NCBI GenBank assembly: GCA_963753725.1
Contig: CAVWDI010000010.1
Span: 558,001 to 622,000 of the forward strand
Direction of reading: 5' to 3'
DNA from: CAVWDI01 sp963753725
GTDB lineage: Bacteria; Chloroflexota; Anaerolineae; Anaerolineales; UBA4823
Length of the DNA stretch: 64,000 bases
Shown here: positions 28,957-37,712 of the stretch, piece after piece
Numbering within the stretch: position 1 is the stretch's first letter
How the letters are laid out: every line of letters begins with the position of its first letter
Translations under genes and position numbers: made by a program
The notes under the pieces: generated by a model
What the model was told of the DNA's origin: nothing
Databases searched by the model: none
The model's input: only the letters and a program-made list of their open reading frames with translations

Positions 28957-29656
28957 TATTGCTTCCGGTGAACGGATTCTCTAACCAATTCAAACAACTC
29001 TTTGACTGCCTTAGATTCAGGCTCCCTGTGCAGGGTTTGGTTCGCATCGTGAATTCGCCGCTGCACGAGCACTTCATCTACTATTCCCAAATGCATACCT
29101 GCATCTTTGGCGCGGAAGAACCAATCCGAATCATTCGCAATTCTTAAGCCAGGATTGAAACAGCCGACTTTTTCAAGAGCTGACCTGCTGATTACCACTG
29201 CACCTGTTATATACCCGGTGAACCCCTCTTCAAATTCAGACTTATTCATAAATTCTGGCATTGGCGTCCCGGGTTCCAAAAAATTACGCACATTGCATAT
29301 TACATATCCAATTTGGGGATTTTTTTAAAGATTTTTATTTGAAGGTTAAGTTTATTCGGCTCCCAAATATCGTCTGCGTCATTAAACGCGAGATAATAAC
29401 CACTTGAGGCCTCTATTCCTGCATTCTTTGCCTGACCGTGTCCCTGGTTTACCTGGTAGATATATTTCACGTCTTCAAACGAACGGATAATTTCAGCTGT
29501 GCCGTCTTCGGAGCCGTCATCAACCACGATGATTTCAACTGGCTGGTAGGTCTGGTTTAACACGCTGCTGATTGAATTTGCAATAAACTTTTCTCCGTTG
29601 TATACCGGAATAACCACACTAACTAAGGGACTATTTCCGTTCAGTCGATCATCCAT
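28956..29656 (-). CDS. Family 2 glycosyltransferase (GT2 paralog c), one frameshift
   Basis: The N-terminal part (29656 to about 29325) has 'VSVVIPVYNGEKFIANSI', 'IIVVDDGSEDGTAEII' and 'AFNDADDIW'. A seven-T run near 29321-29327 breaks the frame; the other half (about 29320-28956) continues with 'GYVICNVRNFLEPGTPMPEF' and 'NDSDWFFRAKDAGMHLG'. ATG 29656 is preferred over TTG 29662, giving contact with the stop of paralog d. Relationship to b and d is obvious by eye, pointing to local gene amplification. Confidence 0.82.
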
Positions 29657-29658
29657 GA

Positions 29659-30355
29659 TCAAGACTTACCTTCCCTTTTACGGCGTGCTGAAGCCCTGAC
29701 CACCTTCAACATTTCCTGAACCGATTTTGATTCCAGGTCCCTTTGATGTGACAGGTTGGAAGCATGAATCCTGCGCCGGACGAGACACTTTTTGACGATC
29801 CCCATATTGACGCCGGCATCCCTGGCGCGGAAGCACCAATCGATGTCATTGGCATTTTTATACTCAGGTTTAAAGTTACCAACTTGCTGGAGTGCATGCC
29901 TCCTGATCAGCATACAACTGGGTATATACCCGGGCAATTCTTTATCTATATCCATTTCCTCCATGTAATCGGGAAGGGGAGCCCCCGGTTCCAGAAAATT
30001 CTTCATGTTGCATATTACAAATCCATCATGAGGATTAGTGGTTAGGTGTTCGATTTGCAGGTTGAGTTTATCCGCCTCCCAGATATCATCGGCATCAATG
30101 AACGCCAGATATGAACCTTTAGCTGCTTCTATCCCTTTGTTCTTGGCTGCTCCATGCCCCTGATTTTCTTGATAAATGTATTGAATTCCCTTAAAATGAG
30201 CCTACTATACCGGCTGTCCTATCTTCCGATCCATCGTCTACTACAATGATTTCAACTGGTGAGTAATTCTGCGCCATCACACTTTTGACAGCCTCTGCAA
30301 TAAAGCGTTCGCCGTTATACACCGGGATGATTACACTTACTAAAGGGTTATCCAT
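29659..30355 (-). CDS. Family 2 glycosyltransferase (GT2 paralog d), one frameshift
   Basis: It starts at ATG 30355 with 'NPLVSVIIPVYNGERFIAEA' and 'IIVVDDGSEDRTAG'. A frameshift in TTTTAA at about 30193-30197 separates this from the remainder, which has 'YIYQENQGHGAAKNKGI', 'AFIDADDIW', 'FVICNMKNFLEPGAPLPDY' and 'RRRIHASNLSHQRD'. Repaired length is about 232 residues. It is the first of the four GT2 genes in transcription order, 26 bases after the GT4 gene. Confidence 0.8.
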
Positions 30356-30381
30356 TTGGGCTGCAGTTGCTCTATTTTCGT

Positions 30382-31510
30382 TTATTGAGTAATGCTTGTA
30401 ATTGGCTGCCGTAATAATTGATTATACAATTCTTCATACTGGTCCAAAAAACGATCCCAGGAGAATAACTCCTGTACCCGCTTACGGGCGTTATCTCCTA
30501 TCTCTGATGCGGCTTTAGGATGTTGGATGAGATATAAAAGAGAATCAGCCAACCCTTGAATATCCTCGCTATCAACTAATAAACCAGAATATCCATGTTC
30601 AACAACTTCCGGCAGCCCGCCCACTTTTGTTGCCACGATGGGACGCGCCATTTGTGCTGTTTGCAGCGCTACTAATCCGAAGGGTTCTCTTCTTGAAGGC
30701 ATAATAACCGCGGTTGTTTCGTTTATCAATCCAGGCACTTCCTCCGGTTCTACCCATCCTTTAAATTTTACATGGTTTTCTAAACCTAGTTTATTAGCCT
30801 GCAGCATTAAATCCGGTTTCGCCGGTCCATCCCCGGCGATCACCATTTTTACACATGGGAATAATCCGTGAATGATCGAATAAGCTTCAAGAGCGAGATC
30901 AAATCCTTTATGAGGAAATAGGCGTCCGATTCCCAACAACTGTGGAGGATTGAATGGTAGTGGTTCGGGCTGCAGCTGCGGCATTTCCAGGCCATTAAGA
31001 ATTACAGAGGACTTGTTAGATGTTGCGGGGAGGATTTCCCGGTATTTTAAACAGGATATCCTTAGAAACTGCAACGATGCAATCCACAGAAAGTAATGTC
31101 CGGGTAAATAGTGAATTTTCCATTATTTCTGAAATCAATGGTAATCCATGGATCGTAACAATTGTGGGAGCTGGGTGTACCGGAGCTGTCTGCATCTGAA
31201 AAAAAGTATTTGCACTGATATCGTTTATATGGACAAGATCGGGTTTAAAGTCGGCTCGGAATTCGGCAACTTGTTCCCGAACCACTTTAATCTGATGAAG
31301 GCTGCGTTCTGTTAATGCCCGGTGGAAGTGAAAGCGGTGGACTGGTATACCATTATAAGAGTCCCGGTCTGGAAGATCCCGGGCGCTGTGCGAAGTGGCG
31401 ACAGCAAATTGAACCCCTCTTTCTTGCATGGCAGTCATGAACTTTGCCATCATGATTTCTGCGCCGCCGATGTGAGGCCAGAATAATTCGCTGCATAGTA
31501 AAACTTTCAT
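30382..31510 (-). CDS. Family 4 glycosyltransferase, one frameshift near 31045
   Basis: The N-terminal half (31510 to about 31040) has the GT-B opening 'VLLCSELFWPHIGGAEIMM' and 'KPDLVHINDISANTFFQ'. The C-terminal half (about 31074-30382) has 'LLGIGRLFPHKGFDLALEAY', 'KMVIAGDGPAKPDL' and the GT4 E-x7-E region 'SRREPFGLVALQTAQMARPIV'. A shift near 31045 joins them at 'AVSKDI/LKYREIL'. The combined protein of about 375 residues has normal GT4 length. It is expected to be a cytosolic retaining glycosyltransferase. It is 9 bases downstream of the methyltransferase gene. Confidence 0.85.
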
Positions 31511-31519
31511 CGTGCAAGA

Positions 31520-32524
31520 TCAACCAAGTTGTGCTCCGCGGTAGTAACTTTTCAGTTCATTGTCCTCCAGCGTAGTCCCAGATTTTTCGCCCATGAAATA
31601 AAATGCGGAGGCGGCATCCAATGCGCCAGGTTTGTTTACCAGATACTTGTCAAAAGATTTTAAAAAGAAAGAAGTTAGGCGGGCAAATATATCGGCGAAC
31701 TGTTTCATCCTCTTTGAGTCGAAGAAGCTCACTAGGAAATATTTGTAAGCCCAGGCCAGCGCCATTCCAGGACCGCAGGCAGCTCCGCTATCGATCTCTT
31801 CGAAATTGTGGAATAAACGGCGGTGTCCTGTATGCGTGAACCTCATAAAGTCGTAACGTCCTCCATGCACCTGCTGCATGAACGCGGTCTCGGCATATAC
31901 AAATCCGCGGTCTTTCAATACACGATGAATCTCAAAAACACAACGGAATGGGTCAACAACATGTTCCAATACCGCCTGGATAATAACCCCATCGAAAGTT
32001 TTTTCTTTAAAAGGTATATCGTGGGCGTCAAAAAAGATCATTGTGCGTGGGCCAAAAACAACGTCAGTTTCCACCAAGGTTATATGAGGAATATTGTAGA
32101 GGATTTCCATTCCATGTCCTGGCACACTCCCTCCAATTACCAGTACCGCTGGTTTGTCGGATAATTTTAACAGGTGTTCGGCAAATTTCCTGTAATTGCC
32201 TTCTGCGTTCACATTCAAACCAACATCTGGAGTATTGTTCAACAACCAATTCCGGAACCGGTCGATATGACCTAAGCGAGTTTGAGGCCGCTTCTTCATT
32301 AATTTAGCGACTTTGTACTGCCGGATTATTGTTTCTGTGGAGAAAAGGCTGTTCTGATCATTAATAAGTATGGGCATACCATCGATAATTGGGAAGGTAA
32401 CAGAGCATAAAGGGTTCGAGCATTGAAGGTTATGATCAGCCAACTCAAGTTCCCCACTGCAATATGGGCAGTGTAAGTTGCCTCGTACATTCTCTGGAAG
32501 TTTAAGCGTAGAGACAGCGTTCAT
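31520..32524 (-). CDS. Class I SAM methyltransferase with N-terminal zinc ribbon
   Basis: 334 residues. The first 50 form a Trm112-like zinc ribbon ('HCPYCSGELEL' and 'LQCSNPLCSVTFPIIDGMP', four Cys). The methyltransferase core then follows, with glycine motif I 'VLVIGGSVPGHGM', an acidic 'LVETDV', 'FDAHDIPFKEKTFDGVIIQAVLEHV' (motifs III-IV) and a hydrophobic C-terminus. Such fusions are common in polysaccharide loci, where they methylate sugars or lipid-linked intermediates. It lies 4 bases downstream of the HprK-like gene, clearly co-transcribed. The substrate cannot be inferred. Confidence 0.85.
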   Translation of the reverse strand: MNAVSTLKLPENVRGNLHCPYCSGELELADHNLQCSNPLCSVTFPIIDGMPILINDQNSLFSTETIIRQYKVAKLMKKRPQTRLGHIDRFRNWLLNNTPDVGLNVNAEGNYRKFAEHLLKLSDKPAVLVIGGSVPGHGMEILYNIPHITLVETDVVFGPRTMIFFDAHDIPFKEKTFDGVIIQAVLEHVVDPFRCVFEIHRVLKDRGFVYAETAFMQQVHGGRYDFMRFTHTGHRRLFHNFEEIDSGAACGPGMALAWAYKYFLVSFFDSKRMKQFADIFARLTSFFLKSFDKYLVNKPGALDAASAFYFMGEKSGTTLEDNELKSYYRGAQLG

Positions 32525-32528
32525 TTCT

Positions 32529-33569
32529 TCACAGGACCTGCCGTATCAAATCGGGAACATCCCATAAATCACCGCCGATCTGGAGCGAATAACAAGGGAC
32601 TTGCTGGACAATTTTAACCATTTCGCTGAGATCTTTTTTACCTGCTCCTGACAACATAAAAATTGTGCTGGGCGCCAGCGCTCTTAGTGCAGTTATGGGC
32701 GATATTGCGTCGATACTAGATTGGGTTCTAGCGGCGATCTGCGGAACGATAACGGCTCGCAAAGGTAAACCGGGCACCAGTTGAGCGGGTATGATCTGGT
32801 TCAGGAAGACTAATGCCTTATCTTCGGCTGCTATTTGAATATCATGAAAAAGCGGAGATTTTTTCTTTATTTTTTCAAGCAGCAAAGTATCCATTCTTGC
32901 TGAGCTGTACAAGCTGAAGACATGTGGATCAGGATTTGGTTCGATCAGCACATGGTCATCTCCCAGATACAGCATTCCGGACATAGAACTGGCCAATGCG
33001 CATGAGGACTTGCCGGAACCACCTTTGCCAACGAATAAGGCGCCGCCGCCCTCGATACCTGCAGAAGCAGCATGAACAAAAAGAAGACCTTTCTCCCGCA
33101 TCCACCAGTGAAATATTGGTCTGAAAGGAACTGCTCGAAGATTGGACGGGAAACTTGTCGCATCTCGAAGCCAGAATAATCCGATATTTCGTTGGACGTC
33201 AAGCATGCTCAAGATGTTGGCGTCTAAATGAAAAGCCGCATAAATTCTGTTGTCATAAAATCCACGAACTTCACCGCGGGCGTCGTATTCATCCTGCGTC
33301 CATGGTGGAGGAGGCATTTGCTTACCAGTGGATAGGCTGTCCCAGGCGCAGATTGTGAACGCGGCTGAACTTTTAGGATGGGTTTTCAGATGTTCTAATC
33401 CTGGGGTGATATACGGCACCAGGGCTGAATTAGCTAAGCGCAGTTCTACTTCATATCCAGCAATTTTGAAATAAAGCTGTTGAGATTCTGCTGTCGATTT
33501 CTCAGCGTCATTGAAAACATGGTAGAACGATCCAAAGGATTCAACAGGGTCTATATTGTTTGGTTTCAT
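32529..33569 (-). CDS. HPr kinase-like (HprK-related) protein
   Basis: 346 residues. A substrate-specific N-terminal half is followed by an HprK-type P-loop domain: Walker A 'GKGGSGKSSCALASS' (residues about 181-195), then 'YLGDDHVLI', the acidic motif of HprK-related kinases, and downstream strands ('RAVIVPQIA'). True HPr kinase carries a C-terminal 'EVRG' signature that is not seen, and no ptsH is nearby, so a substrate other than HPr is likely. Related kinases occur with PqqD and nucleotidyltransferase proteins in lasso-peptide clusters (where PadeK-type kinases phosphorylate the peptide) and in the HPr-rel-A set. It follows the PqqD-like gene by 47 bases and precedes the methyltransferase by 4. 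Confidence 0.85.
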   Translation of the reverse strand: MKPNNIDPVESFGSFYHVFNDAEKSTAESQQLYFKIAGYEVELRLANSALVPYITPGLEHLKTHPKSSAAFTICAWDSLSTGKQMPPPPWTQDEYDARGEVRGFYDNRIYAAFHLDANILSMLDVQRNIGLFWLRDATSFPSNLRAVPFRPIFHWWMREKGLLFVHAASAGIEGGGALFVGKGGSGKSSCALASSMSGMLYLGDDHVLIEPNPDPHVFSLYSSARMDTLLLEKIKKKSPLFHDIQIAAEDKALVFLNQIIPAQLVPGLPLRAVIVPQIAARTQSSIDAISPITALRALAPSTIFMLSGAGKKDLSEMVKIVQQVPCYSLQIGGDLWDVPDLIRQVL

Positions 33570-33616
33570 TCAGGAGCGATCTATCGAAAAAGAATAAGGG
33601 GATCGGTAAATATAAA

Positions 33617-34066
33617 TCAATCCTTTTTAGGAGCCGGCCAGCCAGTTTCATCCACTTCATGGATTGGATCCAGGAGCAGCAGTTCCTGCATATCGGAAAA
33701 CTTTTGGAGGACCGGAATTTCAAATATGAGAACCCCAGGTTCGGCTGGCGCATCGATTTCAATGCCCGATCCCTCTTCATCCACCCCGGTCTCCGCGGGA
33801 GAAATCAGGTTCTCGTCCACCAGTTCCCGCACCAATTGATAAACTGCGCTCTGGATATCTCCATTTCCATCGCTGTATTTGTTTTTTAGTTTTTGAATGA
33901 TTTCACCGACAGGCGCTCCAGCCGATAATAATTCCCAAATATCAGCCCCAGAATTATTTAAACTGTAATAATTCCCGGTGTTGAATTCTATAATCAGCAC
34001 CTCATTGTCAACATTTTCGTGAATAACATCTGGCGAATTGATTTTAAAACACGCATGCGTGTCCAT
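33617..34066 (-). CDS. PqqD-like protein with conserved-looking C-terminal tail
   Basis: 149 residues from ATG 34066, which has an AGGAGG site. Residues 1-90 form a PqqD-type winged-helix (RiPP recognition element) fold: 'VLIIEFNTGNYYSLNNSGADIWELL' spans the characteristic beta-hairpin and first helix (positions about 23-47), and 'VYQLVRELVDENLI' is the last helix. An acidic linker (about 93-113) leads to a 35-residue tail with 'FSDMQELLLLDPIHEVDETG' and a final 'WPAPKKD'. PqqD proteins bind leader peptides for modifying enzymes. The tail is not part of the PqqD fold. It is the first gene of the nine-gene minus-strand run. Frames upstream of ATG 34066 look non-coding. Confidence 0.85.
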   Translation of the reverse strand: MDTHACFKINSPDVIHENVDNEVLIIEFNTGNYYSLNNSGADIWELLSAGAPVGEIIQKLKNKYSDGNGDIQSAVYQLVRELVDENLISPAETGVDEEGSGIEIDAPAEPGVLIFEIPVLQKFSDMQELLLLDPIHEVDETGWPAPKKD

Positions 34067-34212
34067 ACATTTTCCTCCTGTATCTAGCGTAAGTTGTAAA
34101 AAATTATGGAACGGTCTGCTCAGCAACCGGACAGGGTTCCATAGACTGTATATTGCACCAATTATAATCAAAAATCTATGCAAACCAGCGCATATGTTTC
34201 GATCATATTCCA

Positions 34213-34227
34213 CTGATGTTCCATCAG
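34213..34227. promoter_or_regulatory. Dyad in the divergent promoter region of the PqqD run and the helical-protein operon
   Basis: CTGATG-TTC-CATCAG (34213-34227) is a perfect 6-bp dyad about 107 bases before plus-strand ATG 34334 and about 147 bases before minus-strand ATG 34066. A TATAAT is readable on the minus strand between the dyad and the PqqD gene, without a good -35. An operator role is only suggested by position. Confidence 0.3.
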
Positions 34228-34333
34228 CAAAATATATTGGAATTTGTTTAGTTTTCCCAAAGGTGCGGATTTGAATGATAGAATAAAAGAAAAGATAGTT
34301 ATTATCCAAATAGAAAATAAAAAGGAGCAAAAA

Positions 34334-35166
34334 ATGATGGCAGAAAAAGATAAAGCTGAGAAGGCGCAAGCCGAGGAAACGGCGTTTGAATTAGAAAACC
34401 TGGCTGGTGAAACAGCAATGAGCGGTGTGGAAGAAATTTCCGAAGGCGCGGAAGCGTTACAGGCTGCCGATGACATCGCAGCCCTGAGCGCGGCAGAACT
34501 GGCAGAAGGCGCAAGCGACCTGACACGCGCGCGTGGACGCGACGTGTGGCTGCAGACCGTATGGCAGGTCTGAGCAACGTGGTCGCCTCATCCGGTGTAA
34601 AGGATATCGCTGAAGGCGCCCAGATGCTGGCGGCTTCGGAAGATGTAGAGGTGATGAGCGCGCTGGTGGGCTTGATGAGCGAAGAAGACCTGGAACGGGG
34701 ATTGGAACTGGCGCGCATGGCTGGAGAGCTGTGGGCGGTAAGTGATGTGGTCAGCTTCATGGAAATGCCGGTACTTTCGGTGTTCCTGGAAGACCGCGGA
34801 CTGACTCTGCAGGAGATTGCGGTGGATGTAATGCTGCAGGCAACCAGCTCGCGTGCGATCGCTGAGGTGATGGCAGACACGGGAGAAGCGGTGGCTGAAC
34901 TGGGCGCCAACGAAGTTGCCGAAGGCCTGGTACGCGCGGCCGCCTCCGAAGCTTTGGCGGAACGCAGCGAGTTTTTATCTGAGGCAGGCGCTGAACTGGC
35001 AGAAGAAGGTATTGAGAAAGTGGCCGCCGCAAAAGCAACCGCCGATATCGCGCGTGAAGTTGCCCGCGAAGGGGTGGAGGAAGTAGCCGAGGGTTCCGCA
35101 GATCTGGGCACAGCCGCCGCCATGGATACAATGGCTGAAGCGATAGAAGAAGAGCCCGAAGAATAA
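34334..35166 (+). CDS. Acidic helical-repeat protein, one frameshift near 34545
   Basis: It starts at ATG 34334 (AAGGAG site). The first frame ends at 34573; the second begins about 34546 and runs to 35166. Joined, it gives about 277 residues of almost pure alpha-helix, very rich in Ala and Glu, with no signal peptide or membrane segment. A recurring unit [EDK]-[IVL]-[AS]-E-G-x-x-x-[LA] is visible at least five times (EISEGAEAL, ELAEGASDL, DIAEGAQML, EVAEGLVRA, EVAEGSADL). This suggests tandem helical hairpins. I do not recognise a named family. It faces away from the PqqD run and shares its promoter region. A small gene follows 13 bases later. Confidence 0.7.
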
Positions 35167-35179
35167 CAACAGGTAGGGC

Positions 35180-35434
35180 ATGAACATCGAACGCTACCGG
35201 GGCTATTTGCAGCAGTATGTGCAGGAGGCCATCCAGAACAGTAGCGGCAGCAACTCCGCTATTTATGAGTACCTGGATAACATAAAACCGGCCGGCAGAT
35301 TTTCCGCCCACAGGGAAGAGAAGCGCCGGGCGCTCAAAGATGCGCAAGTTGCATTTTCCGAGCACCGGCATTGGCCGTTAAACATTGTGCTTTCCCACCT
35401 GGGCGTGGAAATGCCGGGTGGCGAGGGGAACTGA
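35180..35434 (+). CDS. Hypothetical small protein downstream of the helical-repeat protein
   Basis: 84 residues from ATG 35180 with an AGGTAGGG ribosome site. It is soluble and mixed-charge, with an N-terminal helix ('YRGYLQQYVQEAIQN') and a second helix ('HREEKRRALKDAQVAF'). It has no Cys and no recognised family. It is 13 bases after the helical-repeat gene and before a strong terminator, so the two form an operon. Confidence 0.6.
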   Translation: MNIERYRGYLQQYVQEAIQNSSGSNSAIYEYLDNIKPAGRFSAHREEKRRALKDAQVAFSEHRHWPLNIVLSHLGVEMPGGEGN

Positions 35435-35485
35435 CCTGTATATAATCCGGCTGTTCGAATCATAGATTCAACAATATAAAATACA

Positions 35486-35523
35486 AAAAACCGCTGCATA
35501 CACTGCTGTGTGCGGCGGTTTTT
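35486..35523. terminator. Bidirectional terminator between convergent genes
   Basis: AAAAACCGC (35486-35494) pairs with GCGGTTTTT (35515-35523), and the inner TGCATACA pairs with TGTGTGCG around a CTGC loop, giving about 17 bp with two G-U pairs. It has A-run and T-run flanks, so it can terminate both the plus-strand operon and the LuxR-type gene, whose stop codon it touches. Confidence 0.85.
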
Positions 35524-35980
35524 AGTCCCAGGCGCTGAAGTCCCAATCGATCAGCAGCAGGCTCAATTCGCGCTTGCTGTGCAGGTTGAATTTGTAAAGG
35601 GTGTTGCGGACGTGCGTCTTGACGGTCTCGACCGAGATCACCAGGCGGGCCGCGATCTGGCGGTTGGTGTAGTTCCGGCAGACCAGCGCGGCTATCTGCT
35701 GCTCGCGCGTTGAGAGCGACTGCCAGCGCCGCCAGTTTTCCTGCGCCATGTCGCGCTGCGCCAGGCCGGAGATAAGCAGTTCGGCCGCTATATCGTCCAC
35801 AGGACGCCGTTCGAGTTCGGCCAGGGCGCGCACATGCGCCGCCAGCTCGCCATCCAGGGAAAAGGAATCTGCGTGACGGGGGTGAGGCCCAGGTTATCTA
35901 TCAATCGCTGCCAGAATAACAAGGCTGCCGTCCCTTTCGGGACTGTCCAAAAACACAGCGCTCTTCTCGCCGGTCAACAT
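35522..35980 (-). pseudogene. LuxR-type transcriptional regulator with an in-frame stop
   Basis: The C-terminal half (from 35893 on) ends in a classic LuxR/GerE helix-turn-helix: 'LSTREQQIAALVCRNYTNRQ' then 'ETVKTHVRNTLYKFNLHSKR'. The same frame continues upstream through a TAA at 35896-35894 to ATG 35980, giving 'MLTGEKSAVFLDSPERDG' and 'LVILAAIDR' before the stop. So the gene is either split by a nonsense mutation or read error, or a shorter protein starts at GTG 35833. No receiver domain is seen. It lies between the helical operon and the polysaccharide genes and could regulate either. Confidence 0.7.
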
Positions 35981-36123
35981 GTATCGGGTACCACCAGAAC
36001 TGCCCCATTCATGCGGCGGCTACTTGCGAAGCATCCGCCCTTAACCTTTGGACAGACCCGCCCCTATTATAAATAGAACAAATGTTCTTGTCAATATTTG
36101 CTAACGTATCTGATTGAGTGAGA

Positions 36124-37642
36124 TCAGCACGAACTGCCCGTTTTCGAAATCGATATCCCCATGTGGTGAGAAAAATCCACAAGTCCTTCCCAATTCTCAA
36201 TTTCGTCCTTGTTAATCAATATAAAATCGGCCCCATATTTCTCGATAACCGCTGAGCGATGGGCATCTGTGCTGAGGCTGGTGAAGAAACGCTGAACGTC
36301 CTTCTGCCTGCTGTCGCTGTCTGGTACATACGAAAGTGGATAGCGGTGCGCGACCACTTTGCCTCCCAGAGCCGGCACTTTCAGGCTTGTATTCAGATCA
36401 GATAGGATGACATCGTATTGAGTGGTGCGTTCCTTTAGAAAAAGATACGCCTCATATGTGGGCTGCCTGCCAGGCAAAGACAGCTTCACCGTTCTGCCAA
36501 ACGGCTGCCCAGACAGCAGCAGGCAGACCAGCACTACACCTGTGGTGACGAAGAGCGGCTGGAGCCAGCCAGCGATGTTGGGCAGTCTTTTACTCGATTC
36601 AAAATCGGCAAGGAATTCGGCGATAAAAAACTGCAGCAGGAGCATGATATTTGATATCGAACGTCCCAATATACCCATCCCAGTGATAGCACCAAAAATG
36701 TAAACGCAAATCAATACGATCAACATGATTGTCAATGGGTAACGGGGATTGGATCGCATTTTAACGATTACCAAAGGGATAGCGGCTAAAGCGGGCCAGG
36801 TCCTGCTCAATATCTCCTGATAAAGCGAACTGTGTTGGTGGCGTATATGGTGAGCGGCCGACTCAACCAGGAGAAAATTAAGCATGGAGAAGTAAGGCCA
36901 TATTGCAGACAGCAGAAGTGAACCTGCTAGGATTGAGACAGCAATCAATACTTCGAACAATAGTTGTTTTTTTGCAGTTAAAGCGAAAGAGATAAGTCCT
37001 GCCGCAAGGAATACAAAAGTTGGTAGGTGTGAGATCAGGACGATGATTGTTAGCAGAAATTCCGCCGACAGCAGCCAACGCTGGTTGTTCTGAATGCGGT
37101 GCTGGTTCAGGCTGAGTGTAATGAGGGACAAAGCCATGGCGAATGTGGAGGGGTAGGGCATCACATACCCAAGCACACCGATATGGAAAAAACCGCTGAT
37201 GTACCAGGGACTGAATCCCCACCAAAAGAGGGTTAGCAGCAGTGTATAAAATGCAGCTGAGGATTTGTGATTTGGAATGGCTGCGTATACAAACATTCTT
37301 AGTCCTAGGATGAACAGCACTAGATTTTAATATCCCAGCAATCGATAGGATGGAAATCGCCTCTACATTAAACAACTTTCCAAAAAATGCAACTGCCACG
37401 GTATATGGTGAATAACCCGGAAAAGGCACGTCCAGCAGCAGTTGATGATGGCTCGGGTCAGAGATATTTGTGATCAGCTCCCTGACGGCTGCGCTGTGCA
37501 CCCAAAAGTCTGCAATCCACTGCCCGTTCAGTGTAAAAAGGATGATGAGCAGGAAGAGAAAAACTGCCAGCAAACCAAATCGCGACGCAACCAACCGGTC
37601 TGTAAAAGTTTGAGCCAATAATAAGTTCTTTTTCTTATCCAC
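36124..37642 (-). CDS. Polytopic membrane protein, GT-C glycosyltransferase-like, paralog 1 (one frameshift)
   Basis: It starts at GTG 37642. The frame shifts in a four-A run near 37327 and then continues to 36124; joined, about 505 residues. It has about ten to twelve hydrophobic segments, then a soluble C-terminal domain with 'YDVILSDLNTSLKVPALGGK' and 'VIEKYGADFILINK', the arrangement of GT-C (PMT/ArnT-like) glycosyltransferases. The first loop 'LNGQWIADFWVHSAAVREL' has an Asp where GT-C enzymes keep a catalytic acid. It is a close paralog of the next upstream gene. The likely role is transfer of a sugar from a lipid carrier outside the membrane; the family call is tentative. Confidence 0.65.
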
Positions 37643-37712
37643 CTGTCCAATCCCCTAGATTTGCTGCATTTATTGTAAGGTAATCCGTTCAGGATTGGTG
37701 AATGCGTACAGC

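Noticed and set aside
34302..35123. A long minus-strand frame of 273 codons opposite the helical-repeat gene.
   Set aside because: Its Ser/Ala/Thr-rich composition is the mirror image of Ala/Glu codons on the plus strand. It has no ribosome site or recognisable fold, and the plus-strand gene has both a start and a partner.
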